The notes below the pieces were generated by a model. It worked only from the letters and a program-made list of their open reading frames with translations, was not told where the DNA came from and ran no database searches. A program made the translations under genes and the position numbers. From G965276765 sp965276765 (GTDB lineage Bacteria; Actinomycetota; Acidimicrobiia; Acidimicrobiales; Palsa-688), in assembly GCA_965276765.1 (NCBI GenBank), contig OZ255627.1:4526001-4590000 (forward strand): a DNA stretch of 64,000 nucleotides. Reading direction: 5' to 3'. Positions 16,503-24,393 of the stretch are shown here, piece by piece. Numbering within the stretch: position 1 is the first letter of the stretch; each line of letters opens with the position of its first letter.

Positions 16503-17312
16503 ATGGCAGGACGAGTGGAGGGCAAGGTTGCCTTCATCACCGGCGCAGGGCGCGGTCAGGGCCGCAGCCACGCCATCCGATTGGCCGAAGAGGGCGCCGA
16601 CATCATCGCCGTCGACGTGCTCGACGATTACGCCACGGTCGGGTACTCGATGGCCACGCAGGCCGACCTCGATGAGACCGTAAAGCAGGTCGAGGCGCTC
16701 GACCGGAGGATCGTGGCCCAAAAGGCCGACGTGCGCGACGGCGCCGCCATCAAATCAGCGATCGAGACCGGCGTCGCCGAGCTCGGCCACCTCGACATCG
16801 TCTGCGCCAACGCCGGCATCTGCACCGTGCAGGCGTGGGACGAAGTCACGCCGCAGGTCTGGCAGGACACGCTGGACACGAACCTGACGGGGGTATGGAA
16901 CACGATGGTGGCTGCGGCGCCGTTCCTCATCACCAACGGCGGGGGTTCGATCATCGCCACCAGCTCCACTGCAGGGATCAAAGGGTTTCCTTTCCTCGCG
17001 CCCTACGTCGCGGCGAAGCATGGAGTCGTTGGTATCGCCAAATCGCTCGCCAACGAGCTGGCCAAGCACCACATCCGGGTCAACACCGTCCACCCGACCG
17101 GCGTCAACACGCCTATGGTCGAGGGCCTCGGCGGGCTCGACCCGCTTATCAGCCGTGACCCCCAGCTCGGTCCGATCTTTATGAACGCCTACCCGATCGA
17201 GGCGGTAGAGCCTCGGGACATCAGCAATGCCGTCCTCTTTCTCGCCTCCGACGAAGCGCAGTACGTCACGGGCCTCGAGTTCACCATCGACGCCGGCAAC
17301 ACCATCCGATGA
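16503..17312 (+). CDS. mycofactocin-coupled SDR oxidoreductase 2
   Basis: 269 residues with the same subfamily marks: FITGAGRGQGRSHAIRLAEEGADIIAVD, then the insertion DDYATVGYSMATQADLDETV. Serine (ATSSTAG) and YVAAK form the active site, and QYVTGLEFTIDAG closes the protein. A GAGGAG ribosome site precedes ATG 16503. It differs from SDR 1 throughout the substrate loop (VNTPMVEGLGGLDPL), so the three copies have probably taken on different substrates rather than arising by very recent duplication. Its stop overlaps SDR 3 by 4 bp. Confidence 0.9.
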   Translation: MAGRVEGKVAFITGAGRGQGRSHAIRLAEEGADIIAVDVLDDYATVGYSMATQADLDETVKQVEALDRRIVAQKADVRDGAAIKSAIETGVAELGHLDIVCANAGICTVQAWDEVTPQVWQDTLDTNLTGVWNTMVAAAPFLITNGGGSIIATSSTAGIKGFPFLAPYVAAKHGVVGIAKSLANELAKHHIRVNTVHPTGVNTPMVEGLGGLDPLISRDPQLGPIFMNAYPIEAVEPRDISNAVLFLASDEAQYVTGLEFTIDAGNTIR

Positions 17313-18151
17313 GCGGCCGCGTCGAAGGCAAGGTCGCCTTCATCACCGGGGCGGCACGCGGCCAGGGTCGGAGTCATGCCATCCGGTTGGCCCAAGAGGG
17401 CGCCGACATCATCGCCGTCGACCTGTGCGCCGAGGTAGAGAGCGTCAAGCGATTCTACCCCGGCTCCAACGACGAGGATCTGGCCGAGACGGTCAGGATG
17501 GTCGAGGCCCTCGACCGTCGGATCGTCGCGACCAAGGCCGACGTCAGGGATTTCGCCGCCGTCGAAGCCGGACTGGCTGCCGGGGTAGCGCAGCTCGGTC
17601 ACGTCGACATCGTCTCGGCCAACGCCGGGATCTTCATCTTCGGCGACCAGTCGCATCTGGTCTCCGAGGGCGATTGGGCCGATGTGATCGACATCAACCT
17701 CACCGGCGTATGGCACACGTGCAAGGCGGTGATCCCGCAGCTGGTCAAGCAGGCCACCGGCGGCTCGATCATCCTGACCAGCTCCACCGCGGGACTGAAG
17801 GGGACCCCGAACGTGGCCCCTTACACGGCCAGCAAGCACGCCGTGGTCGGCCTGATGCGCACCCTTGCGCTCGAGTTGGCGCCGCACAATATTCGTGTCA
17901 ACACGGTGCACCCGACGGGAGTGGCCACCAACATGATCCTCAACGAAGCGGCGTTCAAACTGTTCCTCCCGGATGTGGCGTCGCCTACAAGGGAGCAGGC
18001 CGCCGAGGTTTTCGAGTCGACCAACGCCCTGCCGATCCCTTGGGTCGAGCCGGTCGACATCAGCAATGCCGTGTCGTTCCTGGCATCCGACGAGGCCCGG
18101 TACGTGACCGGCACCGAGTTGAAGATCGACGCCGGGTACACGATCAAGTGA
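17309..18151 (+). CDS. mycofactocin-coupled SDR oxidoreductase 3
   Basis: 280 residues. It has the FITGAARGQGRSHAIRLAQEGADIIAVD motif, the extended insertion AEVESVKRFYPGSNDEDLAETVRMVEALDRR, catalytic LTSSTAG and YTASK, and terminal ARYVTGTELKIDAG. It is slightly longer than its two neighbours in the substrate-loop region (ASPTREQAAEVFESTNALPIP). Start ATG 17309 overlaps the SDR 2 stop (ATGA), and its own stop overlaps the MoxR start (GTGA), so SDR2-SDR3-MoxR form a tightly coupled unit. Confidence 0.9.
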   Translation: MSGRVEGKVAFITGAARGQGRSHAIRLAQEGADIIAVDLCAEVESVKRFYPGSNDEDLAETVRMVEALDRRIVATKADVRDFAAVEAGLAAGVAQLGHVDIVSANAGIFIFGDQSHLVSEGDWADVIDINLTGVWHTCKAVIPQLVKQATGGSIILTSSTAGLKGTPNVAPYTASKHAVVGLMRTLALELAPHNIRVNTVHPTGVATNMILNEAAFKLFLPDVASPTREQAAEVFESTNALPIPWVEPVDISNAVSFLASDEARYVTGTELKIDAGYTIK

Positions 18152-19119
18152 ACGACCGCCAGACCCACACTCGCCAGGTCGCCGCCACCCGCTCGCGCAT
18201 CGCCGAACGAGTCGTCGGGCGCGAGCGCGAGCTCGAATTGATCCTCGCCGCGGTCGCGGCCGGCAGGGACGTGCTGCTCGAGGGGCCGCCCGGTACGTCC
18301 AAGAGCACGCTGCTCCGAGCCATCACGGCCGAATGGGGCATCCCTCTCGTGTTCGTAGAAGGCAACGCCGACCTCACCCCGGCCAAACTCGTCGGCCACC
18401 ACAACCCGGCCCGGGTCCTGCGGGAGGATTACAGCGCCGACAACTTCATCGACGGTCCATTGCTCGCGGCCATGCGAGACGGGGGCTTTCTCTACATCGA
18501 GGAGTTCAACCGGGCGCCAGAGGACACACTGAACACGCTCCTCACCGCCATGGCCGAACGCGAGGTCACCGTCCCGCGCGTTGGGCGGGTGGCGGCGCAA
18601 TCGACCTTTCGGGTGATCGCGTCGATGAACCCGTACGACAACGTCGGCACGACCCGGCTCTCGACGAGCGTGCATGACCGCCTCTGCCGGCTTTCGGTGA
18701 CCTATCAAGACGAAGAGGCCGAGCGCGGCATCGTCGCCCTTCGGGCGCCCTTGCCCCCCGATGTGGTGCCACCCGAGCTGTTCGACACGCTGGTGTCCGA
18801 CGCGGTCGCAGTGACGAGGGCGACACGCCTCCACCCCGACGTGCGCCAGGGCAGCAGCGTCCGGGGCGCGATCGACCTGACGCTCATCGCCGGTGAGTTG
18901 CTCCCGCTGCGCGACATCAGCGACCCAGGTGACGCCGGCCGGCGCGGCGACGACGAAGCGAGGGACGCCTACACCGAGACGGTCTTCGACGCCATGGTGG
19001 TAGCCCTCTCCGGTCGCATCCATCTGGACGAGACGACCGACTCGACCCCCGAGGTCGTGCTGCGCGAGATCTGGGAGGACCACTTCGTCCTCGCTCCCGC
19101 CGCCGCGGCGCCGGGTTGA
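18148..19119 (+). CDS. MoxR-type AAA+ ATPase
   Basis: 323 residues. Walker A is GPPGTSKSTLL, with Walker B and catalytic glutamate in GFLYIEEFNRAPEDTLNTLLTAM, and sensor/arginine regions in VIASMNPYDNVGTTRLSTSVHDR. MoxR ATPases act with VWA proteins as chaperones that insert cofactors or metals into enzymes (as with CoxD/CoxE or NorQ/NorD). The VWA partner is the next gene. Sitting inside the mycofactocin gene set, it could help load or assemble a mycofactocin-linked enzyme; that role is inference. The GTG start overlaps the SDR 3 stop. Confidence 0.88.
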   Translation: MNDRQTHTRQVAATRSRIAERVVGRERELELILAAVAAGRDVLLEGPPGTSKSTLLRAITAEWGIPLVFVEGNADLTPAKLVGHHNPARVLREDYSADNFIDGPLLAAMRDGGFLYIEEFNRAPEDTLNTLLTAMAEREVTVPRVGRVAAQSTFRVIASMNPYDNVGTTRLSTSVHDRLCRLSVTYQDEEAERGIVALRAPLPPDVVPPELFDTLVSDAVAVTRATRLHPDVRQGSSVRGAIDLTLIAGELLPLRDISDPGDAGRRGDDEARDAYTETVFDAMVVALSGRIHLDETTDSTPEVVLREIWEDHFVLAPAAAAPG

Positions 19120-20118
19120 AGGGAGGTCGAAGCCGACGGCCCGATCCAGCGTCCCTCCGAGCGCCGACGTGACCGACCGGCCGGTACGAAGCCACTGCGG
19201 CGCCGACCGAAGGAGCTCGACGCCGAGCCGCTGCTCTTCGAGCCGGCATCGGCGAACGGCGGTGGGCTCGTCCTCGGCGCCGGGACACGGGACCGCGCTT
19301 CGGGTCCGAGGCCGCCACGTCCGGGCGGCGGGCCCCCCGGTACCACCGACGAGGCCGCCGAGCTCCTCGACGATCCCCCCGTCGATGGCGACCCGGATCA
19401 CGAGACGGTCAGAAGGGCCAGGCAGATCGCGGCACGGTTGGCCGTCCCCCGGGCCCGGCGTGACGTGGCGGCTCGACGCGGGATCGGTGAGCTCACCAGC
19501 CTGCGCTACGCCGGCGGCTCAGACGACATCGACCTCGATGCCACGCTCGACCGCCTGGTCGAGCATCCGGTACCCGAGGATGACGACATCATCGTCCGCG
19601 AGCGGGTCCGTACCCGAAGGTCGGTGGTGCTCGCCGTGGACGTCTCGGGTTCCATGCGCGGCGAGCGGGTCCGCACCGCGGCGGCGACCGTCGGCGCCCT
19701 TGTCGGCGAGTTGGACCGCGACGACCTGGCCGTCATCGCCTTTTGGTCCGATGCCGCCGTGCTCGCCGAGCTCGGTAAGCACGTGTCTGCAGGGCGCATC
19801 CTCGACACGTTGCTCCGTATCCCCGCTCGGGGTCTCACCAACGTTTCGTTCCCGCTGCAGGTCGCGCATCGGCAACTGGCCAGGATCCCGGCGAGAGACG
19901 CCAGGGTGCTGCTCCTCTCCGATTGCGTCCACAACGCCGGTCCCGATCCTCGTCTGGCCGCAACCAGGCTCCCCCGCCTCGACATCCTGCTCGACACCTC
20001 GGGCGAGAAGGACGTCGAGTTGGCCAGGGACCTGGCTCGGCTCGGCCACGGCCGCCTTGCGCTCGTTGGCCAGTACCGGGACGTGGCGCCCGCTCTCTCC
20101 GGGCTGTTCGCCCGATGA
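19120..20118 (+). CDS. VWA-domain protein, partner of the MoxR ATPase (start unresolved)
   Basis: The clear domain is a von Willebrand A fold with MIDAS motif VVLAVDVSGSM, later RVLLLSDCVHNAG, and a C-terminal LGHGRLALVGQYRDV, as in CoxE-like partners of MoxR. The conserved upstream helix ARQIAARLAVPRARRDVAARRG begins before the only canonical start, TTG 19438. The frame is open from the MoxR stop (TGA 19117-19119, same frame), with coding-like sequence but no ATG or GTG. AGGGAGG at 19120-19126 could serve as a ribosome site. Either a rare codon starts the gene (for instance ATC 19144), or the assembly has an error near here. Confidence 0.78.
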   Translation, partial: REVEADGPIQRPSERRRDRPAGTKPLRRRPKELDAEPLLFEPASANGGGLVLGAGTRDRASGPRPPRPGGGPPGTTDEAAELLDDPPVDGDPDHETVRRARQIAARLAVPRARRDVAARRGIGELTSLRYAGGSDDIDLDATLDRLVEHPVPEDDDIIVRERVRTRRSVVLAVDVSGSMRGERVRTAAATVGALVGELDRDDLAVIAFWSDAAVLAELGKHVSAGRILDTLLRIPARGLTNVSFPLQVAHRQLARIPARDARVLLLSDCVHNAGPDPRLAATRLPRLDILLDTSGEKDVELARDLARLGHGRLALVGQYRDVAPALSGLFAR

Positions 20119-20178
20119 CGGGCTCGGGAGCGCCGGCGCCGAGCGCACAAACGACTCCTGAAACGAAAGGGTTCACGT

Positions 20179-21348
20179 ATGGCTAATCCCTGGTTCGAGA
20201 CGGTGGCGGTGGCGCAGCGCCGGGCCAAGAAGCGGCTGCCCCGCTCGGTCTACGGCGCCCTGATCGCCGGGTCAGAAAGGGGCACCACAATCGACGACAA
20301 CATCGCCGCCTTCGGCGAGCTCGGCCTCGCGCCGCACGTGGCCGGCCTCTCGCCCACCCGCGAGATGGCGACGACGGTCATGGGCCAGCCGATCTCGATG
20401 CCCGTCCTGATCTCCCCGACCGGGGTGCAGGCGGTCCACCCCGACGGCGAGGTGGCGGTGGCGCGGGCCTCGGCGGCGAGAGGGACGGTCATGGGCTTGA
20501 GCTGCTTTGCCAGCAAACCGGTCGAGGAGGTCGTGGCCGCCAACCCGCAGACGTTCTTTCAGACCTACTGGGTCGGAACCAAGGAGGAGATGAGCGCCCG
20601 CTTTGCTCGGGCGCGCGCCGCTGGGGCCGTCGGCGTGATCGCCACCCTGGACTGGTCGTTCTCCAACGGAAGGGACTGGGGAAGTCCCGTCATCCCCGAC
20701 CGCGTCGACCTGAAGACCATGCTGCGCTTCGCGCCCGACGTCCTGGCCCACCCCGAGTGGCTCCTCCAGTACGCCCGCAGGAAGGAGATCCCCGACCTGA
20801 CCGTGCCCAATCTCGGCCGTCGCGGCGAGACGGGCCCGACCTTCTTCGGCGCCTACGGCCAGTGGATGCAGACCCCCCCACCCACGTGGGACGACGTGGC
20901 TTGGTTGCGCGAGGAGTGGGGCGGTCCGTTCATGCTCAAGGGTGTCACGCGCGTCGATGACGCCAAGCGGGCGGTGGACGCCGGCGTCACGGCCATCTCG
21001 GTGTCGAATCACGGCGGCAACAACCTCGACGGCACGCCGGCGACGATCCGCTGCCTCCCGGCCGTCGCCGAGGCCGTCGGCGACCAGATCGAGGTCGTGC
21101 TCGACGGCGGCGTTCGGCGGGGCAGCGACGTAGTCAAGGCCGTGGCCCTCGGGGCCAAGGCCGTCATGATCGGAAGGGCCTACCTCTGGGGGCTCGCAGC
21201 CAACGGCCAGGCCGGAGTCGAGAACGTGCTCGACATCCTGCGAGCCGGGATCGATTCTGCCCTGCTCGGCCTCGGGCACTCGTCCACCAAGGACCTGTCC
21301 CCCGAAGACTTGGTGATCCCGCCCGGTTTCGGCCGCCGATTGGGCTGA
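20179..21348 (+). CDS. mftD: pre-mycofactocin synthase MftD (FMN-dependent)
   Basis: 389 residues of the FMN alpha-hydroxyacid dehydrogenase fold. It starts NPWFETVAVAQRRAKKRLP, a mycofactocin-type N-terminus distinct from lactate dehydrogenase. Key blocks are MPVLISPTGVQAVHPDGEVAVARAS, TYWVG, SVSNHGGNNLDG with the active-site histidine, and LDGGVRRGSDVVKAVALGAKAVMIGRAYLWGLAANG. MftD oxidatively deaminates the intermediate released by MftE to give pre-mycofactocin. The ATG follows GAAACGAAAGGG. In most mft clusters it directly follows mftC; here five genes lie between them. Confidence 0.94.
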   Translation: MANPWFETVAVAQRRAKKRLPRSVYGALIAGSERGTTIDDNIAAFGELGLAPHVAGLSPTREMATTVMGQPISMPVLISPTGVQAVHPDGEVAVARASAARGTVMGLSCFASKPVEEVVAANPQTFFQTYWVGTKEEMSARFARARAAGAVGVIATLDWSFSNGRDWGSPVIPDRVDLKTMLRFAPDVLAHPEWLLQYARRKEIPDLTVPNLGRRGETGPTFFGAYGQWMQTPPPTWDDVAWLREEWGGPFMLKGVTRVDDAKRAVDAGVTAISVSNHGGNNLDGTPATIRCLPAVAEAVGDQIEVVLDGGVRRGSDVVKAVALGAKAVMIGRAYLWGLAANGQAGVENVLDILRAGIDSALLGLGHSSTKDLSPEDLVIPPGFGRRLG

Positions 21349-21371
21349 GCCGGCGATTGGGCTGAGCCGGC
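21338..21371. repeat. 17-bp perfect tandem duplication across the mftD stop
   Basis: GATTGGGCTGAGCCGGC occurs twice back to back (21338-21354, 21355-21371). The TGA of mftD lies in the first copy. As at 6.4 kb, the duplication fills the gap between two convergent genes. Confidence 0.95.
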
Positions 21372-21386
21372 GGGAGAGGCCGTCGG

Positions 21387-22955
21387 TCACCGTGGGGTCT
21401 CGCGCCGTACCGAGCTGGCGTCCTTGTCGGGGCGCAGCCCCTGGAAGGCGGGGTGACGCAGTCGTCCGTCGGTCGTCCACTCGGTAAACGCCACGGCCGC
21501 GACAAGCTCGGGCCTAACCCAGTGGGTCCCCTTCAATTTGACCGTCTCGGCGAACGGCGAGTCGGGGATGGCACGTGCCGTCAGCTGCCGGTGGAGCTCG
21601 ACGAGCTGGCGGTGCTCGAATCCCGTCCCGACCTTGCCGGCGAAGCGGAGCCGTCCGTCGTCGTCGAAGTAGCCGAGTAGGAGGGCGCCGAAGCCGACCC
21701 GTGTCCCGGACGGGTCGGTCCATCCGGCGATCACGAGCTCCTGGCTGGCGGAGCACTTGAGCTTCTGCCAGTCGCTCGAGCGCCCCGTGCGGTAGGGGGC
21801 TTCGACGCGCTTGGCGATGAGGCCCTCCCAGCCGTCGGCGCACGCCCTTCCCAGCAACTCCGAGGGGTCACCCTCGGTGCCCTCCACGGTCGAGACCACG
21901 TCGCCGGCGGCTGGGCCGACCACCTGGGCGGCCAGCCGCTGGCGGTCGGCGAGGCCGAGCTCGGCGGTGTCGCGTCCAAGCAGGTGCACAAGGTCGAAGA
22001 CGCAGTAGACGGGATGGGTGGATTCGTCCTGTCGCTGCAGCCGGGCAAAGCTGGTCCGGGTTCCTTCGAAGGCGACGATCTCTCCGTCGAGCGTGAAGTT
22101 GTCGGCGGGCAGCGCACCGAGCGCGGCCACGATCGCAGGGAATCGGGCGTTAAACGACAGGTGGTTCCGTGACCACAACTCGACCTCGTCGCCGTTGCGG
22201 ACCGCCAGGCAGCGAAGACCGTCGAGCTTGCGCTCGTAGCGCCAGCCGTCGGATCGGCCGGCCCGGTAGTGATCCGTCGGCTTGACCAGCTGGGCCAGCA
22301 TCGGTGGCCGCCACGTGGCCCGGTCCCCCGACCATTGGGCGCTGCTCGTGTCCTCACCGACGTCGGCGAGCGGGCGGCCGCTGATGGCCGAGTCCGGTGC
22401 CGAGGCGGTGATGTCGAGGTCGGGGTCGGCGTGGTCGTCGCTGCGCTTGACCATGATCCACGACTCCTTCTCCCCGCCGCCGGTGCGGGTCAGAGACCAG
22501 CCCCCTCGCAGCTTGGTGCCTTCGAGCCACACCGACAGGTGCCCGGCGCGCACCGCATCGGCCACGGCGATCCGGCGGCCCTTGCGCTCGGTCAGGTTGC
22601 GGTAGGTGCCTTCGTCCCAGACGATGACCGTTCCCGCTCCGTACTGCGCGCCCGGGATCACTCCTTCGAACCGTCGGTAGTCGAGGGGGTGATCCTCGAC
22701 GTGCACGGCGAGCCGCTTGGTCTTCGGGGCATACGATGGGCCCTTCGGCACCGCCCACGAGATCAGCACCCCATCGGCCTCCAGGCGGAAGTCGTAGTGC
22801 AGCCGTCGGGCGTCGTGCTTTTGCACCACAAACCGGGGGTCATCGGCCGCCGACGTCGTCGCTTCGGCCCCGCTCGGCTCCGGGGTCAGATCGAACGCCC
22901 GCTTTGCTCGGTAGGTCTCCAGGCGATCCTTGGCCACGCCGCTCACGGTACCCAT
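21387..22955 (-). CDS. ligD: ATP-dependent DNA ligase with 3'-phosphoesterase domain (LigD PE-LIG)
   Basis: 522 residues from ATG 22955. The N-terminal phosphoesterase domain has KHDARRLHYDFRLE (H47, H53, D55) and HVEDHPLDYRRFEG (H89), the metal and phosphate ligands. The ligase domain has the adenylated lysine in ERKLDGLR (K243), then TLDGEIVAFEG, VYCVFDLVHL, EGLIAKRVEAPYRTGRSSDWQKLK, and an OB-fold tail ending in VAFTEWTTDGRLRHPAFQG. It cleans 3' ends and seals breaks in Ku-dependent end joining. The polymerase domain is a separate gene beside ku 12 kb upstream. An alternative GTG start at 22946 is possible. Confidence 0.94.
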   Translation of the reverse strand: MGTVSGVAKDRLETYRAKRAFDLTPEPSGAEATTSAADDPRFVVQKHDARRLHYDFRLEADGVLISWAVPKGPSYAPKTKRLAVHVEDHPLDYRRFEGVIPGAQYGAGTVIVWDEGTYRNLTERKGRRIAVADAVRAGHLSVWLEGTKLRGGWSLTRTGGGEKESWIMVKRSDDHADPDLDITASAPDSAISGRPLADVGEDTSSAQWSGDRATWRPPMLAQLVKPTDHYRAGRSDGWRYERKLDGLRCLAVRNGDEVELWSRNHLSFNARFPAIVAALGALPADNFTLDGEIVAFEGTRTSFARLQRQDESTHPVYCVFDLVHLLGRDTAELGLADRQRLAAQVVGPAAGDVVSTVEGTEGDPSELLGRACADGWEGLIAKRVEAPYRTGRSSDWQKLKCSASQELVIAGWTDPSGTRVGFGALLLGYFDDDGRLRFAGKVGTGFEHRQLVELHRQLTARAIPDSPFAETVKLKGTHWVRPELVAAVAFTEWTTDGRLRHPAFQGLRPDKDASSVRRETPR

Positions 22956-22989
22956 GCGACCCGATGCGAAGTGGCAGGGAACCAGACCA

Positions 22990-23080
22990 TTCTTGTCGCG
23001 ATCCATGTACGCGCCGGTCCGAACCTGTCGCGATTTCTGTACACCTGTCGGTGCAAAATCGCGACAGGTTCGGACCGAGC
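22990..23080. repeat. dispersed palindromic repeat element, copy 1
   Basis: Two 22-bp arms (23015-23036 and 23056-23077) are perfectly complementary around a 19-nt loop. The core is CGAACCTGTCGCGATTT. A third, direct copy of the core (TGTCGCGATCCATGTAC, 22994-23010) lies just left of the arms. Read on the minus strand it aligns with an element at 45117-45206, so it is a repeat family rather than a simple terminator. It sits between the ligD promoter and the riboswitch. Confidence 0.85.
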
Positions 23081-23114
23081 CCGGCGCCGATCGCGCCGCC
23101 TGGTAGGTTGCGGG

Positions 23115-23210
23115 CCGCGAAGGGGAGTAGCTCCCAATCGGTCAGTCGACATACTGGCGTCTCCCGCCCGGCTGCCGGGCCTACCTGAGTAGGCGAGCAA
23201 GACCTTCCGA
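23115..23210 (+). ncRNA. yybP-ykoY manganese riboswitch
   Basis: The conserved GGGGAGTAGC is at 23122-23131, followed by a CGACATACTGG block (23147-23157), an internal hairpin GCCCGG-CTG-CCGGGC (23166-23180), and the closing GCGAGCAAGACC (23193-23204). A P1 stem GAAGG (23119-23123) pairs with CCTTC (23203-23207). These are the marks of the yybP-ykoY family, which binds Mn2+ and switches on metal-export genes. A UPF0016 exporter gene, one of the known targets of this riboswitch, starts 69 nt downstream. Whether control is by termination or by masking the ribosome site was not resolved. Confidence 0.85.
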
Positions 23211-23278
23211 TCCGACCATCGACAATGGCCGGACGGAGGGCTTGATCATGCTCTTCCGTTCCGGCGGAGATCCGAGCC

Positions 23279-23860
23279 GTGAGCCTGGCCATCGCCGCAA
23301 CCGTCTTTCCCGTGATCTTTCTCGGGGAGCTGCCGGACAAGACCATGTTCGCCTCCGTCGTCCTCGCGTCCCGGGGTCGGCCGTTTGCGGTGTGGGTGGG
23401 CGCGGCGACGGCATTCGCCGTGCATGTCGTGATCGCCGTTTCCGTCGGCGTCGCCCTGTTCAAGCTCCTGCCGCACCGCCTGGTGGACGTCCTCGTCGCC
23501 GTGCTGTTTCTCGCCGGGGCCGCTTACTCGTTTCGCGTCCGCAACGACGCAGAGCAACCCATCGAGGTGACCGCTAGCAGGTCGCGATCGCGGACAGCGG
23601 CCACGGCAGCAACGGTGATCTTCATCGCCGAGTGGGGTGATCTCACGCAGATCCTGACGGCCAACCTGGCGGCCCGCTACCACTCGGCCCTGAGCGTCGG
23701 CGCGGGCGCCATCCTTGCCCTGTGGGCGGTGGCCGCCATCGCTGTCACGGGTGCAACCGGGCTCCTGCGCGTCGTGTCCGTGCGCACCCTGCGCATCGTC
23801 ACCGCAGTGGTCCTCCTCGGCCTCGCCGTCCTCAGCGCCTACACGGCAGTGACGGCGTGA
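23279..23860 (+). CDS. UPF0016 (GDT1/TMEM165-type) cation exporter
   Basis: 193 residues with about six hydrophobic helices. The two family signatures E-x-G-D-[KR]-[ST] appear as GELPDKTMFAS near residue 16 and AEWGDLTQI near residue 119. The first has P in place of G (ELPDKT), a common bacterial variant. Members move Mn2+ or Ca2+ out of the cytoplasm in exchange for protons. The GTG at 23279 follows GGCGGAG. The yybP-ykoY element upstream makes a Mn2+ role the best guess. Confidence 0.88.
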   Translation: MSLAIAATVFPVIFLGELPDKTMFASVVLASRGRPFAVWVGAATAFAVHVVIAVSVGVALFKLLPHRLVDVLVAVLFLAGAAYSFRVRNDAEQPIEVTASRSRSRTAATAATVIFIAEWGDLTQILTANLAARYHSALSVGAGAILALWAVAAIAVTGATGLLRVVSVRTLRIVTAVVLLGLAVLSAYTAVTA

Positions 23861-23875
23861 GGCCGTCCCGTCTCT

Positions 23876-24391
23876 TCACGTCTCGTCGAAGTCACCTGCG
23901 GCCCGGCGCAACCCCGTCAGCGCATCGAGCAGGCTCGCCGTCTTGTCGGCTGCGATCAGCGGATCGGCGAAGACGGCAGCGTTGACCGCTTCGGTCGCCC
24001 TGGAGGCGACGTCGCGTCCGGCCGGGAGGATCTCGGCCAACGTCGTCCGTCGGTCGGTCGGGTGCGGCATCCTGCGAATCAGGCCCTGACCCTCGAGCCG
24101 GTCGACGGCGTTGGTGACGCTCGTCGGGTGGACCTGGAGCCTCGATCCGACCTTGTTGAGCGGCATGGCCCCGTCGTGGCTGAAGCTGAGCAGCATGAGA
24201 ACCTCGTAGCGAGCGAACGTAAGGGCAAACGGCCGGAGGACCTTGTCGATCATGGCCAGGTAGATCTGCTGAGCCCTGAAGACCGACGTGACTGCGGCCA
24301 TCCCGTCGGCGTAGCTCCCCCACCCGTGCGCCGCCCATTGCCGCCTCGCCTCGGCGATGGGGTCGAATCGCAGCGGCCTGCTGGTCGCCAC
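23876..24391 (-). CDS. MarR-family transcriptional regulator
   Basis: About 171 residues. The winged-helix core includes FALTFARYEVLMLLSFS, MPLNKVGSRLQVHPTSVTNAVDRLEGQGLIRR and DRRTTLAEILPAGR. The start is taken at GTG 24391 (M-ATSRPLRFDPIAEARRQW), 2 bp after the NUDIX stop; the longer frame starting at 24487 would run back through that gene. Ligand and targets are unknown. Co-transcription with the NUDIX gene upstream is likely. Confidence 0.83.
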   Translation of the reverse strand: MATSRPLRFDPIAEARRQWAAHGWGSYADGMAAVTSVFRAQQIYLAMIDKVLRPFALTFARYEVLMLLSFSHDGAMPLNKVGSRLQVHPTSVTNAVDRLEGQGLIRRMPHPTDRRTTLAEILPAGRDVASRATEAVNAAVFADPLIAADKTASLLDALTGLRRAAGDFDET

Positions 24392-24393
24392 CC

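Noticed and set aside
23015..23077. Inverted repeat as a simple rho-independent terminator
   Set aside because: It lacks a T-tract, lies upstream of both flanking genes' starts, and a related element occurs at 45117.
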